NCBI GenBank assembly: GCA_020631355.1
Contig: JAHDHL010000004.1
Location: 186,001-250,000, forward strand
Origin: Saprospiraceae bacterium
GTDB taxonomy: Bacteria; Bacteroidota; Bacteroidia; Chitinophagales; Saprospiraceae
Reading direction: 5' to 3'
DNA length: 64,000 nt
In this document: positions 1 to 9,120 of the stretch, piece by piece
Layout of the letters: each line of letters begins with the position of its first letter
Numbering within the stretch: the stretch's first letter is position 1
Notes under the pieces: model-generated
What the model saw: the letters and a program-made list of their open reading frames with translations, nothing else
Told to the model about the DNA's origin: nothing
Database searches by the model: none
Translations under genes and position numbers: made by a program

Positions 1-389
1 TCCAGACTATCCCTATTATCATCAAAATAATCATTGACAATCCCAATCTTACGCATATTGTTATCCTCATCCAATTCCTCAAAATCCCCTTTGGTATGAA
101 AGGCGAATAAGGCAAAGTAAACCAGCAATGTAAACAGCAATAATCTCCCCGGGCTAGTGTATCTTTTTCGTTTACCCTTGAAAAACTCCTTGGTCAGAAA
201 ACCGGGACGCAATAACAACATTGGGGTCTTATACAATTTGGAATCCCAATTCAACACATTGGAAAAAAACTCCTTGACCAATTCCGACAACTTAATCTTA
301 CCCTCAATATTCTTTTGTCCACAATGACTACAAAACTGGTCATGTGATTCAATAGGATGATGACAATTCGGGCAATACTGGTCTTTCAT
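1..389 (-). CDS. DUF3667-like zinc-ribbon membrane protein, partial (3' end outside window)
   Basis: Only the first 129 codons are in the window; the gene runs off the left edge. The ATG is at 389 and the protein begins MKDQYCPNCHHPIESHDQFC. Two CxxC pairs (CPNC and CSHC) form a zinc ribbon. Next comes a stretch with LLLRPGFLTKEFFKGKRKRY, which has the spacing of DUF3667 proteins (a LLxRP...GKRxRY block before hydrophobic helices), and then a first membrane segment (RLLLFTLLVYFALFAF). The family has no assigned biochemical role. The gene is divergent from the amidohydrolase that starts at 555. The 165 bp between them show no feature I can name. Confidence 0.7.
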   Translation of the reverse strand, partial: MKDQYCPNCHHPIESHDQFCSHCGQKNIEGKIKLSELVKEFFSNVLNWDSKLYKTPMLLLRPGFLTKEFFKGKRKRYTSPGRLLLFTLLVYFALFAFHTKGDFEELDEDNNMRKIGIVNDYFDDNRDSL

Positions 390-554
390 GATGCTCAATT
401 TAATCTCTCTCGGGATAAAGCCAAAGTATTCGGGTCATTTTCGGATGAATTCTAGTAGGATGCAGACGAAAGGAAACAGAAGAAGCTTCTGGAAGATATT
501 GGAATTTGAGTTTATTCCCGACTTGGAGTATGTTTGTATTCTAAATCCGGTAAT

Positions 555-1745
555 ATGCTCAAAGAGAAAATCAAACAATTGGCCCAAGACTATCAGGAAG
601 AAGCCATTCTGATTCGCAGACACATCCATATGAATCCTGAATTATCCTATGAGGAAGTGGAAACAGGAAAATTCATTGCTGCACAATTGGAAAAGATGGG
701 AATTCCTTATGAGCATGGAATTGCGGACAACGGTGTGGTAGGACTGATAAAGGGTAAGAATCCTGATAAGAAAATCATTGCCCTCAGGGCGGACATTGAT
801 GCATTACCCATCAAGGAAGCCAATGATGTTCCCTATAAATCAAAGAAAGAGGGCATCATGCATGCCTGTGGCCATGATGTCCACACTGCCTCATTGCTTG
901 GAGCAGCCAAAATCCTAAAGGATTGTGAGAATGATTTTGAGGGAACCATCAAATTACTTTTCCAACCCGCCGAGGAAAGACTTCCCGGAGGAGCTTCCAT
1001 TATGATTAAGGAGGGTGCATTGGAAAATCCAAAACCTACTTCCATCATTGGGCAGCATGTACATCCTCCATTGGCTTCGGGAAAAATCGGACTGAAACCC
1101 GGCATATATATGGCTTCGGCAGATGAGATCTATGTGAGTGTGAAAGGACGTGGCGGACACGGAGCATTGCCACAGGATTGTATTGATCCGATTGTGATTA
1201 CGGCCCATATCATCACTGCCTTACAACAAATCGTGAGTAGGAATGCCAATCCTGCCATGCCCACTGTCCTGACTCTTGGGAAAATCAATTCCACAGGCGG
1301 TTCTACTAACATCATCCCCAACGAAGTAAAACTCATGGGTACATTCAGGACTTTTGATGAGGAATGGAGAGGTGAGGCACATAAAAGAATGAAGAAAATG
1401 GCAGAATCCATTGCTGAGGGAATGGGTGGTAGTTGCGAATTCAATGTCATCAGGGGCTATCCTGCGCTTTACAACAATCCTGAACTGGCCATCAATACAA
1501 AACAATGGGCCATCGACTTTTTGGGGGAGGAAAATGTGGTTGATTTGCCATTGCGTCTAACAGCTGAGGATTTCGCCTATTATTCCCAAGTCATGCCAGC
1601 TTGTTTCTACCGACTAGGAACAGGGAACCAAGAAAAAGGAATCACATCACCGGTCCATACCAATACCTTTGATATTGACGAGGATTGCATGGAACTGAGT
1701 ATCGGACTCATGGCTTGGCTTGCTGTGAAAGAATTGGGTAACTAG
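555..1745 (+). CDS. M20 family metallo-amidohydrolase (N-acyl-L-amino-acid/hippurate hydrolase type)
   Basis: The protein is a cytoplasmic zinc hydrolase of the M20D group, 396 residues from the ATG at 555; a longer reading from a TTG at 534 adds only seven unlikely residues. Metal-site motifs are clear: ALRADIDALP, then HACGHDVHTASLLGAA, then PAEE (general-base Glu). A dimerisation lid follows (GRGGHGALPQDCIDPI), and a late HTNTFDIDE stretch supplies the last metal ligand. Members hydrolyse N-acyl amino acids or related amides; the actual substrate cannot be read from the sequence. There is no signal peptide. The stop lies 2 bp from the convergent stop of the anti-sigma-like gene, so any terminator must overlap coding sequence. 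Confidence 0.9.
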   Translation: MLKEKIKQLAQDYQEEAILIRRHIHMNPELSYEEVETGKFIAAQLEKMGIPYEHGIADNGVVGLIKGKNPDKKIIALRADIDALPIKEANDVPYKSKKEGIMHACGHDVHTASLLGAAKILKDCENDFEGTIKLLFQPAEERLPGGASIMIKEGALENPKPTSIIGQHVHPPLASGKIGLKPGIYMASADEIYVSVKGRGGHGALPQDCIDPIVITAHIITALQQIVSRNANPAMPTVLTLGKINSTGGSTNIIPNEVKLMGTFRTFDEEWRGEAHKRMKKMAESIAEGMGGSCEFNVIRGYPALYNNPELAINTKQWAIDFLGEENVVDLPLRLTAEDFAYYSQVMPACFYRLGTGNQEKGITSPVHTNTFDIDEDCMELSIGLMAWLAVKELGN

Positions 1746-1747
1746 GC

Positions 1748-2563
1748 TTACAGTTCCTTTAGAATGGCTCTCATTTCCTTGGACTTGTAGGTACCACCAT
1801 TGGATAGGTATGTTTGGATTTCTTCCTTTGCATTGGCCCTATCATCTTCTTTCAGGAGTGTGAGTATATAATACCAATCGGCTTTGGGAGCATCTTGGAA
1901 ATCACTTTTCCGTAAGGTATCAAAAATGGTCTTGGCCGCTTGGGTATTATCTGTTTCCCACTCGGCAATCCCTTTGGATAGATTCAGGTCGAACCAATAG
2001 GGACTCTGTTCATCCAAGGATTCCAATACTGCATCAATCAAGGTAATGGATTGTGTGTAATCTTTGTTATTGAATGCTGTTTCAATATCCACAATGGCAT
2101 CTTCGGTATTTCCTTTGGTTACCAAGGCCAATGGTTCATGCTCTACATATGCTGCCAGTAATTCATCCGAACCAGCTGGGCCTCCGAATGGATTGAACAG
2201 AAAAAAGCCGACCAATAAAAGGATACTTGCTGCTACTGCGAGGGGTTTCCATCCTAACTTCCTTACCTTGGCTATTGGCTTATCAGTATCTGCCTCATTC
2301 TTATACTGGGTATAGGATTCATTGAGTTGAGCCTTGAATCGACGGGCATCATCTGACTGATAAAATGCTTCCAATTCCTCATTTCTCGAATGAATTTCTA
2401 CGCCCTCATCAAAATGATTGAATAAGGAACGATTCATCCGAACCTCTTGGTTGAATGTGGTATCATTTGCCATTCTATTTTCAAAATCGGCTAATTCCTT
2501 ACCCTTAAGTTGCCCAAGTAAGTACTGCTCGATCAGGAGATATGTCTTATCATCATATTCCAT
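1748..2563 (-). CDS. Membrane anti-sigma-like protein with periplasmic TPR-like domain (cassette A)
   Basis: This is the probable membrane-bound partner of the ECF sigma factor encoded just upstream. It has a cytoplasmic helical N-terminus of about 110 residues (MEYDDKTYLLIEQYLLGQL), one membrane helix (PLAVAASILLLVGFFLF), and a periplasmic C-terminus with TPR-like helices. No zinc HxxxCxxC anti-sigma motif is present. I chose the ATG at 2563 rather than 2569 because it aligns with the start of the paralogue at 14186-15022. Both proteins share the phrase EPLALVTKG just after the membrane. The gene overlaps the sigma stop by 11 bp, indicating translational coupling. The role is inferred from topology and pairing. 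Confidence 0.75.
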   Translation of the reverse strand: MEYDDKTYLLIEQYLLGQLKGKELADFENRMANDTTFNQEVRMNRSLFNHFDEGVEIHSRNEELEAFYQSDDARRFKAQLNESYTQYKNEADTDKPIAKVRKLGWKPLAVAASILLLVGFFLFNPFGGPAGSDELLAAYVEHEPLALVTKGNTEDAIVDIETAFNNKDYTQSITLIDAVLESLDEQSPYWFDLNLSKGIAEWETDNTQAAKTIFDTLRKSDFQDAPKADWYYILTLLKEDDRANAKEEIQTYLSNGGTYKSKEMRAILKEL

Positions 2564-3128
2564 CTTCATTCTCTTTAAACCTCCAATCTGAACGAATTGC
2601 CTTGATCAGACTGGATTTACACTTGAATACCCGTTGCCGAACGGTTGTCTCTGAGGCATAACCCAATTCCTCCATTATTTCCCGGCCAGATATTTTCTTT
2701 AGGTACAGTTTGAGGATTTCCCTGCAGTTCTCGGATAGCAGCTTGAATTTTTCCTCATATAACTCCCAAATTTCCATCTCTCGGATGCCCTTGGAGAAAT
2801 CTATCGCCTCACTTAGATGTACCGAGTATTCCTCTTTTGTTACCCGTTCCCTGATTCTTTTTTTCAATTCTTTTTTCCAAGTATTCAAACAAGCAATAAC
2901 CAGATAGTTCTCAAAGGTGGTCTGTATTTCAAAATCCCTGACCTTGAAACGACCATATAATTGCATGAGAACCTGATTGAAAATATCCTCTGCATCCTCA
3001 CCACTACCATTGTGTTGTTTGATTCGTCGTTTGACGACAGGCATGAACTCCTTGTAGATTCTTAGGAGCACCTGATTATCCCCTGTGGATATACCCTTTA
3101 TATAATATGCGTTTTCCTCGCTTTGCAT
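2553..3128 (-). CDS. ECF-type RNA polymerase sigma factor (cassette A)
   Basis: This sigma-70 family protein of 191 residues has region 2 (DAEDIFNQVLMQLYGRF, then the NYLVIACLNTWKKEL core) and region 4 helix-turn-helix (CREILKLYLKKISGREIMEE, then YASETTVRQRVFKCKSSL). The ATG at 3128 (MQSEENAYYIKGI) matches the start of the paralogue at 15026-15586 (MQRHSNSYYLEGL). An upstream ATG at 3212 would add 28 unconserved residues. It is probably co-transcribed with the anti-sigma-like gene. The divergent intergenic region carries the GGGTAACA motif, a likely target of this sigma or its paralogue. Confidence 0.88.
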   Translation of the reverse strand: MQSEENAYYIKGISTGDNQVLLRIYKEFMPVVKRRIKQHNGSGEDAEDIFNQVLMQLYGRFKVRDFEIQTTFENYLVIACLNTWKKELKKRIRERVTKEEYSVHLSEAIDFSKGIREMEIWELYEEKFKLLSENCREILKLYLKKISGREIMEELGYASETTVRQRVFKCKSSLIKAIRSDWRFKENEDGI

Positions 3129-3247
3129 CTGGTTTTTACTTGCATTACAAATATAATAATTCCGAGGAAGGTCAACCCTATCGAGCAGTGTTCTAATCCA
3201 TCGCCATTCCATCTAAAAATATTTTTTCAAAAAAATTCCAATTCGGT

Positions 3248-3276
3248 GGGTAACAAACTTCAGAAAGTGGGTACCC
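3248..3276 (+). promoter_or_regulatory. Candidate ECF-type promoter, copy 1 (half-conserved)
   Basis: GGGTAACA lies at 3248-3255, about 108 bp before the ATG of the secreted protein gene. The preceding stretch (a T-run, then CA, AAAATTCCAA and GTGGGTAACAA) is nearly the same as that at 16940-16972 in cassette B. The second half (TGAACTA in the other copies) is replaced here by GGTACCC at the same distance. Assignment to the adjacent sigma is inference. Confidence 0.5.
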
Positions 3277-3362
3277 CCATATGAAACCGCAACTGAAGAC
3301 AACTGGGAAGTGGGACCGAATCTCACAATTGACAATCAAATTCATCATTTAAAATGTATATC

Positions 3363-5846
3363 ATGAAAAATCTTGCCTGCTTTATAGCCATCATGTTTTT
3401 CTGCTTCAGTCTTCCCCAGCTGACAGCCCAACAAAATTTCGTGGACCAACCCAGCACCCCTGACTACCACGCATCAGGTGTAGCCAACATGGCTGTACCC
3501 GGAGAGTTCGGAACCGTTGGAAATTCGGGAGGTCCCAATGGAAGCACCATGCAGTTCTACTCTCATACTGCTGCCGGAATCATCTCATCATTCCAATATT
3601 TCCACCCTGCACAGGAGCAATTGGAAGTTATCGACATCGTATATACTGGCCAGACTTGTTCCACTACAAATGCGAATGGTTATTATGTAACGGGTAATGC
3701 TACGGCGCCGGGTTCTACCGCCAAGCATGTATTCGTAGCCCAATTGGATGCCACTGGTATTCCTATCTGGTATAGGGAAATCAATGTGGGTTTCAACGGA
3801 ACAGCCAAGGCCATCATCATAGGACAAGTAGACCCAACACCCACCGACCCTAATCAAACAGGACAAAGAGTTTATGTATTGGGAATGGATTCTCCAGGCG
3901 TACCTTTCGCTGCGGCATTAGACCAATGCGGAAATACCGCCTGGGGTCCTTTCAATTACGGAGGCCCCAATGACCCCCAGAGACAAGCGGAGGACATCAC
4001 TTTCAGTAATTCTTCTACAGCAGGCCCACAGGTTGTATTCACTGGTAGTGAATTGAATGCTGCAGGTGGTGGCCCTGCTACTTGGGTTACATCACTTGAC
4101 CCATTATCAGGAGCTGTGAACTGGTCGAATCAATATCCTGCATTCGATTCTTTCAGTGACCAAGGTTATGCCATCGCTGCTGATGCCAACGATATTATGG
4201 TCGTAGGTAGGGCTGAAAACAACAATGACCTTGACATCTATGCTGTGAAATTGGATCCATTCGGTAATCCATTGTACCAACACCGCATTGCTTCCACATC
4301 AACAGCCAATGCCTTGGAATGGGGTGAGGATGTAAGGCCATCCAATATTCCCGGACACTTCTTCGTACTGGGTAGGGATGGTGCTACCGGACAGACAATA
4401 CTCATGGAACTGGATGCTACGGGTGTACCGGGTGCAGAAGTGATTTATCCTATGACACAGCAGGGAATACTAAGGGACCAAATGGATATCAATCCGTTAG
4501 GAGGTCTTTATATCTCCTCCAATACCATGAGTGGCTCAGGTGATTACTTCAATATTTTCACTGCAGGTGGTGTATTGCCTCCTCCTTGTGGTCCAGACCC
4601 ATACCCAATGGATTATGTACCTACACAGGGCATGATTGGCAGTCAGCCTTTCCCTTACCAAATCAGTCCATGGGAAAGTCTTCAGTTGCAAGCATTCCAA
4701 ATCCAATTGAATACCGTAGACCCTTGTGAGCAAACAGGTGATATTTGTGAGGTGAATTCTGACTTCTGTTTTGATGTGGTGAATAGTACTGTGAATTTCT
4801 CCAATTATTCATTTGGAAACGGAACCGTAACCTACGAATGGGATTTCGGTGATGGAAACACATCCACTGCTATGGACCCAACCCATACTTACCCTACTCC
4901 ATCCGCACCTATGACCTATACAGTTTGTTTGACGGTAATCAACACCATGCCTGACGGAACTGTATGCTGTTATACCTGTTGCAAGGAAATCACTATTAAT
5001 CCTCCATGTTATGATAATATCCCAGGACCTACATTCAATTATCTGTATAAGAATAATGGTTCCATTAAGTTCAATAACCCAAGTGGAGCAGGTGGAGCAT
5101 TCACAAAGACATGGACCATCAATGGTGTATTCCATTCTAACCTGAACCAACCACCATCCATTACATTGCCTCCGGGAATACACATTGTATGTTTGGAAAT
5201 CACTAAGAATTCCAATCCTAACTGTACGGAGAAATTCTGTCGTAACATCTTGGTAGATCCAGCTTGTGATATGCCCAAGTCAGGTAGGATTGCACATGCT
5301 ACTTGCTTGAATTCCACTACTGTTGACTTCGAAGCTATTGTAGGAGGTACAACTGCTGCACATGTTTACGAATGGGACTTCGGCGACGGCAATACAGGAA
5401 GTGGCCAAGTCATCACCCATACCTATTCTTCATATGGAGACTACCTAGTTTGTGTTGATGTGATTGATGGTAATTGTATGAAGCGCATCTGCCACATGAT
5501 ATCCGTAAGTGCACCTGCATGTAGTGATAGCTGTTCATCCAGTACACGTATGGCCGGAGAATCCGTTACGGAGGAAGTCATCGATGAACTCAACAAGGGT
5601 ACTGAATTACAAATCATGCCTAATCCTGTTAGAGGACAAGCAAGGGCTGTATTCAGCCAGATTGAGGGCGAGAAAGCATCCATCTCCATCAGCGATATGA
5701 ATGGACAATTGATTCAGCGTTCCCGTGTTGCCAAAGGTGATAGAAACTATGAGTTCGACTTGTCCAACAAGCCATCAGGAATGTATATCATGACATTACA
5801 ATTGTCTAATGGCAAAGTCATCTCCTCTAAGATCATGAAGGATTAA
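3363..5846 (+). CDS. T9SS-secreted PKD-domain protein (cassette A)
   Basis: This is an 827-residue exported protein. The ATG at 3363 gives a signal peptide (MKNLACFIAIMFFCFSLPQL, cleaved near TAQQ); the ATG at 3354 only adds MYI. Residues about 60-440 look like a repeated beta-structured region of the type seen in propeller or lectin-like Bacteroidota exoproteins (VFVAQLDATG, YAVKLDPFG, LMELDATG). Cysteine-rich PKD domains follow, with YEWDFGDGNTSTAMDPTHTY and YEWDFGDGNTGSGQVITHTY. The last 80 or so residues are a T9SS type A sorting domain (MPNPVRGQARAVF, then GMYIMTLQLSNGKVISSKIM). The product should reach the cell surface or medium through the Por system. The PKD part is nearly duplicated in the next gene. 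An intrinsic terminator follows. Confidence 0.85.
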   Translation: MKNLACFIAIMFFCFSLPQLTAQQNFVDQPSTPDYHASGVANMAVPGEFGTVGNSGGPNGSTMQFYSHTAAGIISSFQYFHPAQEQLEVIDIVYTGQTCSTTNANGYYVTGNATAPGSTAKHVFVAQLDATGIPIWYREINVGFNGTAKAIIIGQVDPTPTDPNQTGQRVYVLGMDSPGVPFAAALDQCGNTAWGPFNYGGPNDPQRQAEDITFSNSSTAGPQVVFTGSELNAAGGGPATWVTSLDPLSGAVNWSNQYPAFDSFSDQGYAIAADANDIMVVGRAENNNDLDIYAVKLDPFGNPLYQHRIASTSTANALEWGEDVRPSNIPGHFFVLGRDGATGQTILMELDATGVPGAEVIYPMTQQGILRDQMDINPLGGLYISSNTMSGSGDYFNIFTAGGVLPPPCGPDPYPMDYVPTQGMIGSQPFPYQISPWESLQLQAFQIQLNTVDPCEQTGDICEVNSDFCFDVVNSTVNFSNYSFGNGTVTYEWDFGDGNTSTAMDPTHTYPTPSAPMTYTVCLTVINTMPDGTVCCYTCCKEITINPPCYDNIPGPTFNYLYKNNGSIKFNNPSGAGGAFTKTWTINGVFHSNLNQPPSITLPPGIHIVCLEITKNSNPNCTEKFCRNILVDPACDMPKSGRIAHATCLNSTTVDFEAIVGGTTAAHVYEWDFGDGNTGSGQVITHTYSSYGDYLVCVDVIDGNCMKRICHMISVSAPACSDSCSSSTRMAGESVTEEVIDELNKGTELQIMPNPVRGQARAVFSQIEGEKASISISDMNGQLIQRSRVAKGDRNYEFDLSNKPSGMYIMTLQLSNGKVISSKIMKD

Positions 5847-5873
5847 CTCCATTTATTTCCTCCAAAAAAACAC

Positions 5874-5905
5874 AACCCCCGGGGCTTAGCCTCGGGGGTT
5901 CATTT
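5874..5905 (+). terminator. Hairpin terminator after the cassette A secreted protein
   Basis: Arms at 5874-5885 and 5889-5900 pair over 12 bp with one G-U pair around a TTA loop; the stem is GC-rich (AACCCCCGGGGC). A short T-containing tail follows but there is no long T run. It separates the PKD protein gene from the protease gene. Confidence 0.7.
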
Positions 5906-6039
5906 CATTCATTCCGACAGACAACATCCATACAAGAATTAGTTATTCGAATATTTTCGCGAATTCTCAATATCTTGAAAGTCCAACTACTCCGATTCTC
6001 CAACTATCCATTTCCTATTACATCAAGTAAACATCCAAT

Positions 6040-8970
6040 ATGAAAAACATAGTGAAACTGACCCTGTTATTGGTTTTTTCCACCATTGGTAGTATTCATC
6101 TCAACGCACAATGCGACCCTTGTCAACCCCTAGCAGAAAATATTATTCCCAATGGGGATTTTGAGAATCCTACAGGGAATACCATCCAAACCGACCTCAC
6201 CAACAACTGTAACTGTCTCGATGATTCCTATTGTCTTGAGGATAATGCCGATGATCTCAACTGTGCTCCTACTTATCCATCAATACAATCCTCTGACCTT
6301 TCCAATAATTATATGGTCATCAAGGCTTTCGGGAATGTGGGAACATTATGGACCCAGACGGGACTCATAGATGTCCAGCCCAATACAGAGTATTATTTTT
6401 CTTTCCATGTATATCCGGAATTACTACCCAATACGCCTAGTCCCCCTTTGGATATTACCATCAATGGAGTTCCGTTCTTCCCTCCAAATCCATTGGTTGG
6501 TGGACAGTGGCAACAGGTATGTATTCCTTGGTTTTCGGGCAATAATAACACTGCTGATATCACGATTGATCTGATTAATGGAGCACCCAATACAATGTAT
6601 CACTTGGGACTAGATAATGTCAGCCTAAGGAGGGTACTACCCGAACCCATCAGTTGTCAATTAATGGTTGAACTAGATCCGTCCTTGACGACCACGGACA
6701 TCTCCAACCTACACGCCAATTACCCTGGTCTAATCGTTGAGGATGTATGTCCTTGTGGGCCGTTGGAATTATGGTCTTTTGGTACTTTCCCTATCACAAC
6801 GGGAGACGGCAAGATTCTCTTTGACATTGAGAATATCAAGAGGGATTCCAGAGACAAAGCAGAGGCACAAGGTTCTGATTACAACTACTACACAGACAAT
6901 CCAGGGCCTGCTAATTCTAATCTGAGTTTACCCGGACTTCCTGCTGCTACGGCTGGAACAGAGACTTGTGCGATGACAGTGGCCATTATCGATACGGGTG
7001 TGGATAAATGCCATCCTCATCTCAATGAAGACATGTGGAGCACCTGTTCTCCTTGTAGTCCCGGAGCAACGGAAGGATATAACTACGCGTACAATGACCT
7101 GAACTTTTTTGACGACAGTTTCAACGGACACGGAACACATGTTGCAGGTACGGTAAAATCCTATTATAAGGCATATAATGATGATGCAACGAAAGCACTG
7201 AATATCATGCCCGTCAAGGCGATGGATAGTTTGGGTTCGGCTACCTTGTTCCAAGTCGTTTGTGCTACGAGTTATGCCATTGAAAATGGAGCTGATGTGA
7301 TTAATATGAGTTTGGGATATCGTGGAGATTCAACGGAAATCCTTTACAGAATCATAGAACATGCTCGCTTATCGAATGAAATTGTAGTCGTGACTTCAGC
7401 AGGCAATGACTTCATGGATAATGATATCAGTGGACATTATCCATCCAATCATTCCAATGAGAATATCATTGCGGTAGCAGCCGATTCAGCCGGCCACGAA
7501 TTATATCCATTTTCCAGTTGGGGAGCAATGAATGTCGATTTATCCGCAGAGGGTAAGGCCGAAAGTTCTGTCCCTTACGGTGTGGATGTGAACGATGGAA
7601 TTCCTGATGGATTCACACAGATGACAGGAACCTCAATGGCTGCGGCCAAGGTATCTGCTGCGGCTGCATTAGCCAAGCAATATATTCCATTGGCCAAAGA
7701 TGTCAAATCAATTATTGTTTCGACAGCGGCACCACTGGTTGTCACTACCCATCCTACAGCCAGTAATAAGAGCTTGGATTTCGTGGGATTACAATCCACA
7801 CTTGACACCTATAACCCCTGTAGTTCTTGTTGTGGACCATTGAGTACTTGTTCCAACATCTGTTCGCCTTGTGAAATCAGTTGTGATTTTTGCTATGAGA
7901 CGAATGGTAAAACCATTGACTTTAGCAATACTACCTCGGGTAGTGGCATACTCTCATATGAGTGGGATTTTGGAGATGGTACCTTATCCACGGATATCGA
8001 CCCCATACATACCTACAGTAGTAATTCCAGTGATACATATATCGTTTGCCTGACCACTACAAACACACTACCTGATGGTACCACTTGTTGCAGGACTACT
8101 TGCAAGGAAATCGCAATTAATGTTCCATGCTATGATAATATCCCAGGACCTGTCTTCAATTTCAATTCCCTGAGTAACGGTGCTGTAAAGTTGAACAATC
8201 CTAGTGGGGCGGGTAATGCATTCATCAAGACCTGGACCATTGATGGAGAATTCTATTCTGACCTGAACCAGCCTCCAGTGGTTACGGGACTGAGTCCGGG
8301 ATTACACGAAGTATGCTTGGAGATTACCAAGAACTCGAATCCTAATTGCAATGAGAGGTATTGCAGGATGGTTTATGTGAATGATCCCTGCATTGTACCC
8401 ACGACTGCAAAATTCAAGATTTTGGGTTGTCTGAATTCCAATTTTATAGCATTTGAGGATGCATCATCGGGAACCAATGGAAATACGGTATATGAATGGG
8501 ATTTTGGGGATGGAACCATAGGCTCGGGGCCGAATGTTTCTCATTTCTATCCTGACAATGGAACCTATACAGTCTCTCTTACCCTCATTAATGGGGATTG
8601 CAGCAAGAGGGTTAGCCATACAGTTGTGATCGATCATTCGAGTTGTGATGATAATTGTACCACTGGTGCTCGATTCGGAAGTTCAGAGATGGATTTTACC
8701 CCTGCAAAAGACTTAAGTACCACATTGGCCTTGCAGGTTCTTCCCAACCCTGTCAAGAATGAGTTCAAAGCTATTTTCGATGAGATTGAACAAGAGAAAA
8801 GTGAATTGGTCATCAGTGATGCCCAAGGAAAAGTCATACAAACGATTCCCCTAGAAAAAGGAATACGTGAATTGGATATCAGTGCCAGAAATCTTATACC
8901 GGGCATGTACATCCTAAGTTTGGATGGCCCTGAACAGGAGATCATATCCATCAAGTTCATCAAGGAGTAA
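6040..8970 (+). CDS. T9SS-secreted subtilisin-like (S8) protease with PKD domains (cassette A)
   Basis: The 976-residue exported serine protease has a signal peptide (MKNIVKLTLLLVFSTIGSIH), then a jelly-roll carbohydrate-binding-like domain at about 30-200 (NIIPNGDFEN start). A linker or propeptide-like segment follows, then the S8 catalytic domain. The triad is visible: Asp318 (AIIDTGVD), His364 (NGHGTHVAG) and Ser532 (TGTSMAAAK). Cysteine-rich PKD domains occupy about 615-870, and a T9SS sorting domain closes the protein (LPNPVKNEFKAIF, then GMYILSL). The paralogue at 19665-21788 lacks the PKD block. It is flanked by terminators on both sides, so it probably has its own promoter, but I found no clear GGGTAACA motif upstream. 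Confidence 0.92.
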   Translation: MKNIVKLTLLLVFSTIGSIHLNAQCDPCQPLAENIIPNGDFENPTGNTIQTDLTNNCNCLDDSYCLEDNADDLNCAPTYPSIQSSDLSNNYMVIKAFGNVGTLWTQTGLIDVQPNTEYYFSFHVYPELLPNTPSPPLDITINGVPFFPPNPLVGGQWQQVCIPWFSGNNNTADITIDLINGAPNTMYHLGLDNVSLRRVLPEPISCQLMVELDPSLTTTDISNLHANYPGLIVEDVCPCGPLELWSFGTFPITTGDGKILFDIENIKRDSRDKAEAQGSDYNYYTDNPGPANSNLSLPGLPAATAGTETCAMTVAIIDTGVDKCHPHLNEDMWSTCSPCSPGATEGYNYAYNDLNFFDDSFNGHGTHVAGTVKSYYKAYNDDATKALNIMPVKAMDSLGSATLFQVVCATSYAIENGADVINMSLGYRGDSTEILYRIIEHARLSNEIVVVTSAGNDFMDNDISGHYPSNHSNENIIAVAADSAGHELYPFSSWGAMNVDLSAEGKAESSVPYGVDVNDGIPDGFTQMTGTSMAAAKVSAAAALAKQYIPLAKDVKSIIVSTAAPLVVTTHPTASNKSLDFVGLQSTLDTYNPCSSCCGPLSTCSNICSPCEISCDFCYETNGKTIDFSNTTSGSGILSYEWDFGDGTLSTDIDPIHTYSSNSSDTYIVCLTTTNTLPDGTTCCRTTCKEIAINVPCYDNIPGPVFNFNSLSNGAVKLNNPSGAGNAFIKTWTIDGEFYSDLNQPPVVTGLSPGLHEVCLEITKNSNPNCNERYCRMVYVNDPCIVPTTAKFKILGCLNSNFIAFEDASSGTNGNTVYEWDFGDGTIGSGPNVSHFYPDNGTYTVSLTLINGDCSKRVSHTVVIDHSSCDDNCTTGARFGSSEMDFTPAKDLSTTLALQVLPNPVKNEFKAIFDEIEQEKSELVISDAQGKVIQTIPLEKGIRELDISARNLIPGMYILSLDGPEQEIISIKFIKE

Positions 8971-8995
8971 CTCCTTTTGTATACACTCTCCTTGT

Positions 8996-9031
8996 ATAGG
9001 GACATCTGGATTCAGGTGTCCCTATCTTTTT
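8996..9031 (+). terminator. Intrinsic terminator after S8 protease A
   Basis: Arms of 13 bp at 8996-9008 and 9013-9025 (ATAGGGACATCTG against CAGGTGTCCCTAT, one G-U pair) enclose the loop GATT and are followed by CTTTTT. This is a classical rho-independent terminator between the protease and TPR-CHAT genes. Confidence 0.88.
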
Positions 9032-9120
9032 ATCTCATTCCGAGGTTTCCTGAAAAATTCAGATATTTAGAGACAACTCTACTTTAGGGTTTATTCCTAA
9101 TACTACTTTAATCCATTAGA

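Noticed and set aside
1731-1742. GGGTAACTA near the amidohydrolase stop, resembling the ECF motif
   Set aside because: It lies in coding sequence of a convergent gene, lacks the second block, and no gene follows on that strand.
2064-2315. Plus-strand 83-codon frame inside the anti-sigma-like gene A (and the similar plus-strand frames over the B copy at 14691-15293)
   Set aside because: Reverse-strand shadows; both sigma/anti-sigma pairs are clearly coding on the minus strand.
8634-9005. Minus-strand 123-codon frame over the end of the S8 protease gene
   Set aside because: Shadow of the T9SS sorting-domain coding sequence and the terminator; the product has no domain.
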